Of a stretch of 64,000 nt of DNA, positions 9,678 to 17,233 are shown piece by piece (position 1 is the stretch's first letter; the number at the start of each line of letters is the position of its first letter). The position numbers and the translations under genes were made by a program. Source of the DNA: Verrucomicrobiota bacterium (GTDB lineage: Bacteria > Verrucomicrobiota > Verrucomicrobiia > Chthoniobacterales > Terrimicrobiaceae). Where the stretch lies: NCBI GenBank assembly GCA_017305195.1, contig JAFKMU010000037.1:62001-126000 (forward strand), given 5' to 3'. The notes under the pieces were generated by a model, which had not been told where the DNA came from, ran no database searches, and saw nothing but the letters and a program-made list of their open reading frames with translations.

Positions 9678-9989
9678 TCTGGAGGTACTGGGTAAGCTCT
9701 TTGTGGTTACAGTGTATTTACTATTGTTTTGCAACCACTTTTTGTGAACACCTGCGATTCCGTGGATTTCTGTCTGATCGTGCGATGGTCTCAGGCATTG
9801 AAAATGCCGGGCGGATCAATGTTCTTGCCGATCTTGCTGACAGGAGCTTTAACGCCGCAAAACGTCGCAGGTCGCAAAGAATTTCGCGTCGCGTCTGGCG
9901 GCGGCAGGCGCGAATCGGAGTTTTATCCATGTTTTCCCGCCTTCTGTGAGGCTCACCGGCCGTGGAAGCCGTGATACGGTGGGCTGGAG
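9678..9989. other. Intergenic region between cassette 1 and FAD oxidoreductase
   Basis: About 310 bases between two divergent genes. It holds the putative cassette 1 promoter at 9706-9734. The rest shows no convincing coding potential, RNA gene or strong hairpin. A purine-rich GGTGGGCTGGAG just before 9990 can serve as ribosome binding site for the oxidoreductase. Confidence 0.5.
9706..9734 (-). promoter_or_regulatory. Candidate sigma-70-type promoter of cassette 1
   Basis: On the minus strand TTGCAA (9729-9734) and TGTAAC (9706-9711) are separated by exactly 17 bases. Each matches the consensus -35 or -10 box at 4 of 6 positions, and they lie about 30 bases before the chosen ATG. Inferred from sequence only. 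Confidence 0.3.
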
Positions 9990-11342
9990 ATGAAATCCAT
10001 TTACGAACCCGCCCGGGAAACGCCCGTGGCCGGGGAATTCGACCTTTGCGTGATTGGTGGTTCCTGCACCGGGATCTTTGCCGCGGTGCGGGCGGCCCGA
10101 TTGGGGCTGAAGGTGGCGGTGGTCGAGAAAAACATCCTGCTCGGCGGCACAGCGACGGCGGCCTTGGTCAATGAATGGCACTCTCTCACCGATACGGATG
10201 GCCGGAAGATCATCGGAGGGTTGACGGCAGAGGTGCTCGACGGGCTTGGCCGCCGGGGTCTCGTGACCGAGGCCAGGAAAGAGGGGCGCGGCATCTGCCG
10301 GACATTCAATAGCGCGGAGATGGCGCTCGATCTCGACCGGCTCGCGCTCGACCATGGCATCCGGCTTTTTCTTCAGGCGTCTTGCGTGGCGGCGGTGCGC
10401 GAGGCCGACCGGGTGACGGCGGCGATCTTCGAAGACAAGTCCGGACGCCGCGCGATCGCGGCGCGCTTCTTCATCGATGCCTCGGGAGACGGGGACCTGC
10501 TGCGGCAGGCGGGTTTCGGTGCATGGAAGGATGAGGTCTTGCAGCCGGTCTCCTATCAGATGCTGGCGGCTGGCTTCGGAAGGGTTAAAGGAGAAACCGG
10601 CCGCAGCATCTGGGAGCAGGTCAGACATCGGGCGGCGGATTTCGATTATCCTGAGGCCAATGCGACGCCGTGGATCAATCGCTTCCCCGCCCCGGGGGAT
10701 GTCAGCACGATCTACGGCCCCCGGCAGAACGGATGTGACGCATCAGATGCCGACCAATCAACCTCGGCGGTGCTGGAGGGAAGGCGCTCCCTGCGCGCTC
10801 TGCTCGACATGGTGCGGCAGGAACTGAGCCCCGACGTCGCGGCTGTCTCTCTGGCGCATGCCCTCGGCATCCGCGAGACCTGGCACGTCCGCAGCCTGCA
10901 CCGCCTGGGCGTCGGGGAGCTGTTGGGCGGCGTTGTATTTCCTGATGCGATCGCCGTCGGCACCTATCCGGTGGATGTGCATTCGCGGGAGGGCACGGTA
11001 CTGCGTTTCCTCGACGGACGCGAGCAGGTCGTCGGCCGGGATGGCAAGGTTGCCTGGGGGCGCTGGCGGAGCGAATCGGCGGAGCATCCCCGCTGCTACC
11101 ATCTCCCCTATCGCAGCCTGGTCCCGGAAGGTGCGGAGAACCTCCTGGTCGCTGGCCGCCTGATCGATGCCGATCGCGAGGCCTTTGGCGGGGTGCGCGT
11201 GATGGTCAACATGAACCAGACGGGCGAGGCGGCGGGAGTCGCGGCCTTTCTGGCCTTGCGGGAAGGGTGCCGGACGGCGGATGTGCCGGTCGCCCGGCTT
11301 CGCCGCACATTGGCGGACGGCGGATCGCTGTTTCCTCTTTGA
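9990..11342 (+). CDS. FAD-dependent oxidoreductase
   Basis: FAD-binding protein of 450 residues, cytoplasmic, of the FAD_oxidored type often found in verrucomicrobial and planctomycete glycan loci. The dinucleotide-binding start is FDLCVIGGSCTGIFAA (GGSCTG at 23-28 in place of GxGxxG), with an acidic residue at the end of strand 2 (VVEKN). A second FAD-contacting segment near the C-terminus reads ENLLVAGRLIDAD followed by GVRVMVNMNQTGEAAG. Lengths and motifs fit the 'FAD-dependent oxidoreductase' group related to fumarate reductase flavoproteins; the substrate is unknown. It is transcribed away from cassette 1 and converges on the GH31 gene 64 bases away, so it seems to be a single-gene unit. 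Confidence 0.85.
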   Translation: MKSIYEPARETPVAGEFDLCVIGGSCTGIFAAVRAARLGLKVAVVEKNILLGGTATAALVNEWHSLTDTDGRKIIGGLTAEVLDGLGRRGLVTEARKEGRGICRTFNSAEMALDLDRLALDHGIRLFLQASCVAAVREADRVTAAIFEDKSGRRAIAARFFIDASGDGDLLRQAGFGAWKDEVLQPVSYQMLAAGFGRVKGETGRSIWEQVRHRAADFDYPEANATPWINRFPAPGDVSTIYGPRQNGCDASDADQSTSAVLEGRRSLRALLDMVRQELSPDVAAVSLAHALGIRETWHVRSLHRLGVGELLGGVVFPDAIAVGTYPVDVHSREGTVLRFLDGREQVVGRDGKVAWGRWRSESAEHPRCYHLPYRSLVPEGAENLLVAGRLIDADREAFGGVRVMVNMNQTGEAAGVAAFLALREGCRTADVPVARLRRTLADGGSLFPL

Positions 11343-11406
11343 GGGAGCCTCCGCAACGCCCGGGCGGGCGATGCCCGGCCCGGGGTGGAGTGGGACTTGC
11401 GGCGTT

Positions 11407-13779
11407 CTATGCGGTCCAGGTCTGGGTCTTGTAGTTGCCGAGCGGCACGCCTTGAGCCTTCACCTTGCGGGCGGCCTTGCCATTGATCTCCACAGCGGTG
11501 ATCTCGGCCGTGGTCGTCACGGTGAAGTCGGGCGCTCCGGCTCCCTCGTGCAGGGTCTCGGTCGTGAGGCGGAGGGTGTTGCGGCTCCGCTTTGCGTCGA
11601 TGGCCACGCGGGTGTAGGCCCCCTTGGCATAGGCAAAGGAGAGGCCGTCATCGAACTCATACTCCGTGCCAGCGCTGCCCGCGCGGGAGAGGAAGACGTG
11701 GAAGTCGACCTTGCTGCCATCGAAGGCATTGTCGGCGGGAGCGATGCGGGCGAGCGGGAGGATCGAGGCGTCGCGGATGTAGAGCGGCGTATTTTCCCGA
11801 TCCGCCTTCACGGTGATGCGGCGGCCTCCGTCGATCCACTGGCCCTTGGAGATGTCAAACCACCGGGTGCGGCCCGGCAGGACGACATCGCGCTGGGTTT
11901 GCTTTTCCTGGACGAAGGGCGCCTGGAGGATCGAGGGACCGACGAGGAACTGATCGTCGATCTTGCCGAGAGGCAGCGCCTTGGTGTCGGCAAACTCATA
12001 GAAGAGCGGTCGCAGGATGGCTTCGCCTTCGAGTTCGTTCCCGATGAAGAGCTGGTAAAGATACGGACGCAGGCGATAGCGCAGGCGGACGTACTTGCGC
12101 AGCACCTTCATCACGGCCGGGCCAAACATCCACGGCTCCTGCTTGCGGGTGTCCTTCATGCTGTGATTGCGCAGCACGGGGAAAAGGAAGCCGGCCTTGT
12201 ACCAATCCTGGATCAGCTCGGGCGTCGTGTCGCCGCCGAATCCGGCGGCGTCCGGTCCGTTGAACGGGATGCCAGAGAGCGCGAGATTCAGCGTCGTCGA
12301 GATGCAGGACTTGAGGTGGTGATAGTTGCTGTAGTTGTCGCCGGTCCAGATGGCGGTGTGGCGTCCGGAGCCGGTCGAGCCGGAGCGGCAGAGCAGAAAC
12401 GGACGCTGGTCCGGGTGAGCCTTGATGAAGCCCTCGCGCGAGGCCTGCGCCATGCCGAAGGCGTACTGGTTGTGATACGTCTCGTGGCCTTTTTTGCCAT
12501 GGTCGAAGCACATCTGCTCGTTGTCCGACGGTCCGGTGGACGGGTCGTTCATGTCGAGCCATGCTCCATGGATGCCCAGGCTGGCAAAATCGGCGACTTC
12601 CTTCGACCACCACTGGCGGGCGGATGGAAGGGAATAGTCAGGGAAGACGGTCTGGCCCGGCCAGACGAGGCCGATGTACTCGAGGCCCTGCGGGTTTTTG
12701 CAGTAGGCGTCGGCCTTCCGACCGCGCTCATACACATCGTATCCCTTTTCCCATTTCACGCCCGGGTCGATGATGGGAATGACCTTGCGGCCTTTGGCAT
12801 TCAGCTTGGCGATGGCCCCGACGGGGTCCGGGAAGTGCTTCTCGTCGAAGGTGAAGACGCGGTAGCCGCGCATGTAGTCGATATCGAGCCAGAGGCCGTC
12901 TGCCGGGATCTCGTGCTTCGTGAAGTTTGCATCGAGCTCGAAGAGGTCGCGGGCGGACTCATATCCCCAGCGGCACTGGTGATAGCCGAGCGCCCAGGCT
13001 GGCGGGCGCGGCGTCGTGCCCACGAGGTTCTGGAACTTGCGGGTCAGCTCCGGCAGAGTCGGGCCGACGAGAATGAAGAGGTTGGGCTGGCCGGACTCCG
13101 CTCCGAGATGAATGCGGCCGTCGGATAGCTTCGAGACGAGTTCCTCGGCGAGCAAGTCGCCCTCCGGGTTGATCTCCATCTGCTCGGCGATGGCCGCCTT
13201 GAAGCCGGTGGACATGAAGGTCGAGTGCGGGTTGTCGAGGAGCAGACCAATGTACGTGCCGCGTCGACGGATGATCAGATACGGGATCGAAACATAGACC
13301 GGATCGGGAGTGGGACGTCCGTTGACATAGGCCTCCGCGTTGAAGTCGCCCCACACGTCGGTGTTCCAGAATTTCGTTGTCTTTCCGGAATGCTCCAGCC
13401 CGGTCCACTTCTCGCCCATGCCGTAAAAGGCGTCGCCCTTTTCCCGGACGAATTCGAAGATCGACGCATCGCCGCACTGGCCGAAGAAGCGGCGCGGGGC
13501 CGACTCGAGAAGCACCTCGCCATCGGAGTCACGCAGGACGAAGCGGTTCTTTGAGACCTCGAGTTTCGGCCCGGCGGAGGGTTTGCCTGGCTTGAAGCTC
13601 AGCCCCGCCTGCGAATCGTTCACCTTCCAGCCTTTGCCGGAAACGCCGAGATGAAAGATGCCTTCATCGGAGGCGCTAACTTTCAGGCTGTAGGAACCCA
13701 GGCTGGTCTTGAGGCTGCCTCTGGCATCGGTGGAGGCGAACTCGAAGTTCGAAATGTACGGGTATTTATGGAAATGCAT
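11407..13779 (-). CDS. GH31 family alpha-glucosidase/alpha-xylosidase-like enzyme
   Basis: Retaining glycoside hydrolase of family GH31, 790 residues, expected to cleave non-reducing alpha-glucosidic or alpha-xylosidic bonds. Seen in order: an N-terminal beta-sandwich; the barrel start DGLWLDIDYMRGYRVFTFD; the nucleophile motif WLDMNDPS near residues 405-412 (usually WxDMNEP, here with Asp for Glu after Asn); RSGSTGSGRHTAIWTGDN near 470-481, whose Asp in WTGDN is the usual acid/base; then PFNGPDAAGFGG. C-terminal beta domains follow. No signal peptide is visible at MHFHKYPYISNFEF, so it may be cytoplasmic. It lies downstream of the fucosidase on the same strand with a 229-base gap holding a perfect hairpin, so co-transcription is uncertain. 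Confidence 0.92.
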   Translation of the reverse strand: MHFHKYPYISNFEFASTDARGSLKTSLGSYSLKVSASDEGIFHLGVSGKGWKVNDSQAGLSFKPGKPSAGPKLEVSKNRFVLRDSDGEVLLESAPRRFFGQCGDASIFEFVREKGDAFYGMGEKWTGLEHSGKTTKFWNTDVWGDFNAEAYVNGRPTPDPVYVSIPYLIIRRRGTYIGLLLDNPHSTFMSTGFKAAIAEQMEINPEGDLLAEELVSKLSDGRIHLGAESGQPNLFILVGPTLPELTRKFQNLVGTTPRPPAWALGYHQCRWGYESARDLFELDANFTKHEIPADGLWLDIDYMRGYRVFTFDEKHFPDPVGAIAKLNAKGRKVIPIIDPGVKWEKGYDVYERGRKADAYCKNPQGLEYIGLVWPGQTVFPDYSLPSARQWWSKEVADFASLGIHGAWLDMNDPSTGPSDNEQMCFDHGKKGHETYHNQYAFGMAQASREGFIKAHPDQRPFLLCRSGSTGSGRHTAIWTGDNYSNYHHLKSCISTTLNLALSGIPFNGPDAAGFGGDTTPELIQDWYKAGFLFPVLRNHSMKDTRKQEPWMFGPAVMKVLRKYVRLRYRLRPYLYQLFIGNELEGEAILRPLFYEFADTKALPLGKIDDQFLVGPSILQAPFVQEKQTQRDVVLPGRTRWFDISKGQWIDGGRRITVKADRENTPLYIRDASILPLARIAPADNAFDGSKVDFHVFLSRAGSAGTEYEFDDGLSFAYAKGAYTRVAIDAKRSRNTLRLTTETLHEGAGAPDFTVTTTAEITAVEINGKAARKVKAQGVPLGNYKTQTWTA

Positions 13780-13972
13780 GATGAACTGTGTGGCTGAGAG
13801 TCGCGGCGCATGGCCCGGAAGCCGACGGCCGATTCATTTTCTTTTTACCGGGTGATCCGCCAAGAAGATATTGAGGGGCGGGGGGGTTCCTGTGTTTCGA
13901 AAAGCTGATGGCCGCAGGGGTTCGCACAACATTGTCCCCCGGCTGGAGTGCGGCAGCCGGGGCGAGGATCGT

Positions 13973-13996
13973 GTGCGGTTGGGAAACCAACCGCAC
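13973..13996 (-). terminator. Perfect 10-bp hairpin after the fucosidase gene
   Basis: Arms GTGCGGTTGG and CCAACCGCAC flank a 4-base loop, starting 12 bases past the fucosidase stop. There is no T-run on the minus strand, so it may be a weak or factor-assisted terminator or an mRNA 3' stabiliser rather than a classic intrinsic terminator. Read on the plus strand the loop is GAAA, a GNRA tetraloop. Confidence 0.4.
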
Positions 13997-14008
13997 GAAC
14001 GGTAATGC

Positions 14009-15256
14009 CTAGTGGGCGGGCTCGCCGGGAATCCAGAATGTCGTTGTCTCTGTGAGTGGCGCCGGGACGCCCTCCAGCTCGAGAACGATGGTGGTGGCGA
14101 TGGGATCGGGCAGGGGTGCGGGAAGATTTCGCAGGAGAATGCGCTCGGCGTCCTGCTCGAACTCGATCGCCTCGTCGGTGGCGAGCCACTTCGCCGAGAG
14201 CACCTTGTTCTTCGGCTCCGCCCAGCACAGCTCGGTGCCGGTGCTGTTGCGGATGTGCAGAAAAACCTGGCTGCCGCGCACGGTGACGCGGCCCCAGTTG
14301 TTCCATGCGAAGGTGGAGCGGTCGGTATTGCGGATCGACTCGCGGTTGCGGCTGAGCCAGGCGCCGGCCTCCTTGAGGATGGCGGCGGATTCCTCCGGGA
14401 TGGTTCCATCGGGTTTCGGTCCGACATTGAGCAGGAGGTTGCCCCCGCCAGTGGCGGTTTCGCAGAGCATCTTGATGACTTCCTTGGCGTTCTTCCACTG
14501 GGTGTCGCCTGCGTGCCAGCCCCAGTTGTCATTCAGCGTCATACAGGCTTCCCACAAGGCATCCTGCGCGGGCGGGCGTATGGCCTGCTCGCAGATCAGG
14601 ACGTGAGAGGGGGCGCCGTTCCGCTCATTGATCAGGAGATGAGGCTGGAGCTGGAGGAGGTGTTCGTTGACCTCCGGGCTTTGCAGGTTGTCCGGGATGC
14701 AGCCGTCGTACCAGAGGTAGTCGATCTTGCCATAGTTGGTCATCAGCTCGACCAGTTGGGCGCGATAATAGGCGATGAAGCGCTGGCGAGCTTCTTCACT
14801 GGCCCAGTCGTTTACGCCCGGCCAGTCGCGGAAGTATGCGCCCGGGTAGTCCGGGTGAGACCAGTCGGCGGGTGAATAGTACAGGCCGACCTTCAGGCCG
14901 GCGGAGCGGAAGGCCTCGACGAACTCGCCGACGAGGTCGCGCTTCGGACCGAGCCTCCCGGCGTGAAAATCGTTTTGCTGCGTAGGCCAGAGGGCAAAGC
15001 CATCATGATGCCGGGCGGTGAGCACGGCGTACCCCATGCCCGCCTCCCGGGCGAGCTCGGCCCAGGCTTTCGGGTTGTAGTTTTCCGCATGGAAATTCTC
15101 CACGTACAGGCGCTGATAATCTTCCTGCGAGATGCGTTCGCGGTTGCGGGCCCATTCGCCGCGACCGGCGACGGCATACGCGCCCCAGTGGATGAACATC
15201 CCATAGCGGGATTCGTTGAACCAACTGAAGTGAGGAGGAGTTTTCTGGGATTGCAT
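14009..15256 (-). CDS. GH29 alpha-L-fucosidase
   Basis: Retaining alpha-L-fucosidase, 415 residues, somewhat short for GH29 (often 450-600), lacking extra C-terminal modules. Seen: SRYGMFIHWGAYAVAG (residues 16-31), AVLTARHHDGFALWPT (77-92) with the conserved His pair, GLYYSPADWSHPDYPG, and IDYLWYDG with Asp184 in the position of the GH29 nucleophile. GGGNLLLNVGPKPDGTIP near 270 is also a strong family signature. No signal peptide is seen. It is divergent from the alpha/beta hydrolase at 15390 and upstream of GH31, so fucose- and glucose- or xylose-containing glycans such as xyloglucan oligosaccharides are possible substrates; that is inference. Confidence 0.93.
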   Translation of the reverse strand: MQSQKTPPHFSWFNESRYGMFIHWGAYAVAGRGEWARNRERISQEDYQRLYVENFHAENYNPKAWAELAREAGMGYAVLTARHHDGFALWPTQQNDFHAGRLGPKRDLVGEFVEAFRSAGLKVGLYYSPADWSHPDYPGAYFRDWPGVNDWASEEARQRFIAYYRAQLVELMTNYGKIDYLWYDGCIPDNLQSPEVNEHLLQLQPHLLINERNGAPSHVLICEQAIRPPAQDALWEACMTLNDNWGWHAGDTQWKNAKEVIKMLCETATGGGNLLLNVGPKPDGTIPEESAAILKEAGAWLSRNRESIRNTDRSTFAWNNWGRVTVRGSQVFLHIRNSTGTELCWAEPKNKVLSAKWLATDEAIEFEQDAERILLRNLPAPLPDPIATTIVLELEGVPAPLTETTTFWIPGEPAH

Positions 15257-15300
15257 GGAGAGAGTCTGGTGTGATTTTGCGACCGTTTCAGACCGCGCTG

Positions 15301-15314
15301 TGAAAGCGCTGATC
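15301..15314. promoter_or_regulatory. Weak LacI/GalR-like operator
   Basis: TGAAAGCGCTGATC keeps the central AGCGCT with its CG step typical of LacI/GalR operators but only about 10 of 14 positions of a symmetric TGAAAGCGCTTTCA site. It lies between the divergent fucosidase and hydrolase genes. Which regulator would bind is unknown. Confidence 0.2.
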
Positions 15315-15389
15315 TATGGCGAAAATCGGAGGGATTGAAAAATAATTCGTGAACTTCTTATGGAATATCCCTCTTAGATATCGCCTGCC

Positions 15390-16151
15390 ATGACCGACGA
15401 ATCCTCCCATCCGGCCTTCCCTGCCAACACGTACTGCGGATACCTCCGCCATGATTTTCAGCTCGATGAAACCACGATCACGCTGGTCGAGCCGCGTGAA
15501 CCCGTGCCGGGACGGCGCTGGGTCTGGAGGGCGGAGTTTTTCGATGCTTTTCCCGCCTTTGATCTCGAAATGCTGCGGCGCGGGTGGTGGCTGGCCTACA
15601 TGAATGTCGGCAATACTTTTGGGTGTCCATCGGCGATGGATCGATTCGATCTTTTTTACGAGGAACTGACCGGCAGATACGGATTTCACCGCCGCCCGGT
15701 GCTGGAGGGCCTGAGCCGCGGAGGGCTGTATGTTTACAACTGGGCGGCGCGCAATCCCGGGAAAGTCGGGCTGATTTACGCGGACAATCCTGTATGTGAT
15801 TTCAAGAGCTGGCCCGCTGGCCGGGGTTCGGGACCGGGGAGCGTGGAGGACTGGGCAGCCTTGTTGCGATGCTATGAGTTTGCCTCCGAGGACGAGGCCC
15901 TGTCCTGGAGGGGGAATCCGCTCGATCAGGTCGAGACCATCGTGCGTGCGGGCATCCCGCTCGTGCATGTGTACGGCGATGCCGACGAGGTCGTGCCGTG
16001 GGAGGAGAATACCGGAGCGATGGCCGGGCGCGTCCAGGCGCTCGGGGGCTCCATCCAGACGTTCTGCAAGCCGGGGGCCCTTCACCATCCTCACGGTCCG
16101 GAGAGTCCGGCGGAGCTGGCCGACTGGGTAATCGCCCGCGCCCGCGACTAG
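15390..16151 (+). CDS. Alpha/beta hydrolase
   Basis: Serine hydrolase of the alpha/beta fold, 253 residues, no signal peptide. The nucleophile elbow is GLSRGG with Ser109. GDADEVVP around 196-203 gives the acidic residue, and HHPHG at 232-236 the catalytic His. These are the three triad positions expected for esterase/prolyl-oligopeptidase-like enzymes. The order of motifs and the extra N-terminal strands resemble acetyl-xylan or sugar esterases annotated in polysaccharide loci, but the substrate cannot be fixed. Its stop overlaps the stop of the convergent LacI gene by 4 bases. Confidence 0.82.
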   Translation: MTDESSHPAFPANTYCGYLRHDFQLDETTITLVEPREPVPGRRWVWRAEFFDAFPAFDLEMLRRGWWLAYMNVGNTFGCPSAMDRFDLFYEELTGRYGFHRRPVLEGLSRGGLYVYNWAARNPGKVGLIYADNPVCDFKSWPAGRGSGPGSVEDWAALLRCYEFASEDEALSWRGNPLDQVETIVRAGIPLVHVYGDADEVVPWEENTGAMAGRVQALGGSIQTFCKPGALHHPHGPESPAELADWVIARARD

Positions 16152-17167
16152 CGCCGGGCGGGACAGGATGGGCCATCGCGCCAGGTCCCGGAGATAAGGG
16201 TGAGGCGGGGATTCTCCGGCAGGCCAAACTGGTTGTGCAGGATCTTCGAGGCGACTGTCTCCAGGGTCATGCGCCCCAGCTCCACATTGGGCTCGTCGAC
16301 CCCGGCGTAGAAGGGGTCCGTGGGACGGACGAGACAGACGAGGGCGAGCTTGTCGGGGACTCTGATCTTCAGTTCACCCAGCCAGATCATCTCATGGCCG
16401 ATGAGGGTGAGGAGCACCTCGGGGCGGGTCTGCCGGAGCCATTTCTGAAACGCCTGCGGAGAGGTGTCGTCGGGGTTGCCGTAAAAGACCGGCGTGCGCT
16501 GCCCGCCAAAATACTCATGTTCGCACTGGGCGAAGCCTCCCAGCCATCGGGAGGGTTGGTCCGAGAGGTTATGCCGGGGCAGGCAAAGGCTGATTCTTTG
16601 AAATCCTCGGGCAATGAGATTGCGGTAGGCCAGCATTACGTTGGCATGATGGTCGTGCGCCACCCGGTCTGTCGCGACCGGCCAGGAGTACCCGGTGGTC
16701 GCGCTGGCATAGCGCTCCCACTGGAAGGAGATCCTCTGTTTCAGGGACAGGAAGGGAGCAGTTAATACAATCCCCTTGATGCCCCGGGAGAAAAGGATCG
16801 AGTCGATGCGGCTCGGGGACATCTTTGGGGCGTGCAGGTAGAAGGTCTCCGTATAAAAGCCCAGTTCGTCGGCGCGTTGGAGTATGCCCTGGCGGTACTC
16901 CTGGTAGACGTGAAGGGTGGGCCATTCCTCCGGAGCTGCCGCATCGACCAGCAGGCCGACGCAGCTTCTGTCCCGCAGGGGGCGACCGGATCGGATCTGA
17001 TTCATTAAGGACGAAACATAAGCATTTGGCCGGTAGGCCTGCTTTTGCACCTCAGCCTCGATAAGAGCCTTGGTTTCCGGCGGAATGGACCGGTCTCCGC
17101 GCAGGGCGCGCGAGACGGTCGACTGGTTGATTCCCAGCGCCCTGGCGATGGCCCGTTGATTAGGCAT
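16148..17167 (-). CDS. LacI family transcriptional regulator 1
   Basis: DNA-binding repressor or activator of 339 residues. The helix-turn-helix is at the very N-terminus (RAIARALGINQSTVSRALRGD), with hinge region YRPNAYVSSLMNQIRS, then a periplasmic-binding-protein-like ligand domain (CVGLLVDAA, IKGIVLTAPF, DKLALVCLVRP). The two other LacI genes here share the hinge pattern YRxNxxVxSLMxxIRS, the RxIxGIxLxP stretch and a C-terminus with GxWxxG, so the three form one subfamily. It is divergent from the PEP-CTERM fusion gene with a short 66-base gap containing repeated half-sites (17166-17195). It probably controls that gene and the downstream lyase-like genes in response to a sugar. Confidence 0.9.
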   Translation of the reverse strand: MPNQRAIARALGINQSTVSRALRGDRSIPPETKALIEAEVQKQAYRPNAYVSSLMNQIRSGRPLRDRSCVGLLVDAAAPEEWPTLHVYQEYRQGILQRADELGFYTETFYLHAPKMSPSRIDSILFSRGIKGIVLTAPFLSLKQRISFQWERYASATTGYSWPVATDRVAHDHHANVMLAYRNLIARGFQRISLCLPRHNLSDQPSRWLGGFAQCEHEYFGGQRTPVFYGNPDDTSPQAFQKWLRQTRPEVLLTLIGHEMIWLGELKIRVPDKLALVCLVRPTDPFYAGVDEPNVELGRMTLETVASKILHNQFGLPENPRLTLISGTWRDGPSCPARR

Positions 17168-17195
17168 GCGTTACGCATCGTGATGCGTGATGCGT
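17166..17195. promoter_or_regulatory. Clustered ATGCGT half-sites, candidate LacI-1 operator
   Basis: Four copies of one 6-base half-site lie within 30 bases: ATGCGT at 17166-17171, its complement ACGCAT at 17173-17178, then ATGCGT at 17183-17188 and 17190-17195. The inner pair forms a perfect 7-2-7 palindrome ACGCATC-GT-GATGCGT (17173-17188). The first half-site overlaps the LacI-1 start codon. The position between the divergent genes fits autoregulation plus control of the fusion gene. Confidence 0.5.
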
Positions 17196-17233
17196 TGTTT
17201 GCCAAGTCCTTTGTTTGCCGGGAGACTCGCCTC

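Noticed and set aside
11281-13128. 615-codon open frame on the plus strand
   Set aside because: It lies antisense to the GH31 gene, lacks any recognisable motif and has the Arg/Glu/Gly/Val-rich composition typical of reverse-strand translation in high-GC genes.
13834-14532. 232-codon Pro/Ser/Arg-rich open frame in the fucosidase region
   Set aside because: It is an out-of-frame reading of the GH29 gene extended into the intergenic hairpin region; no motif or start signal.
17045-17233. N-terminal extension of the PEP-CTERM fusion gene into LacI-1
   Set aside because: It would run through the LacI-1 coding region and place the signal peptide far inside; ATG 17234 has a ribosome binding site and a direct signal peptide.
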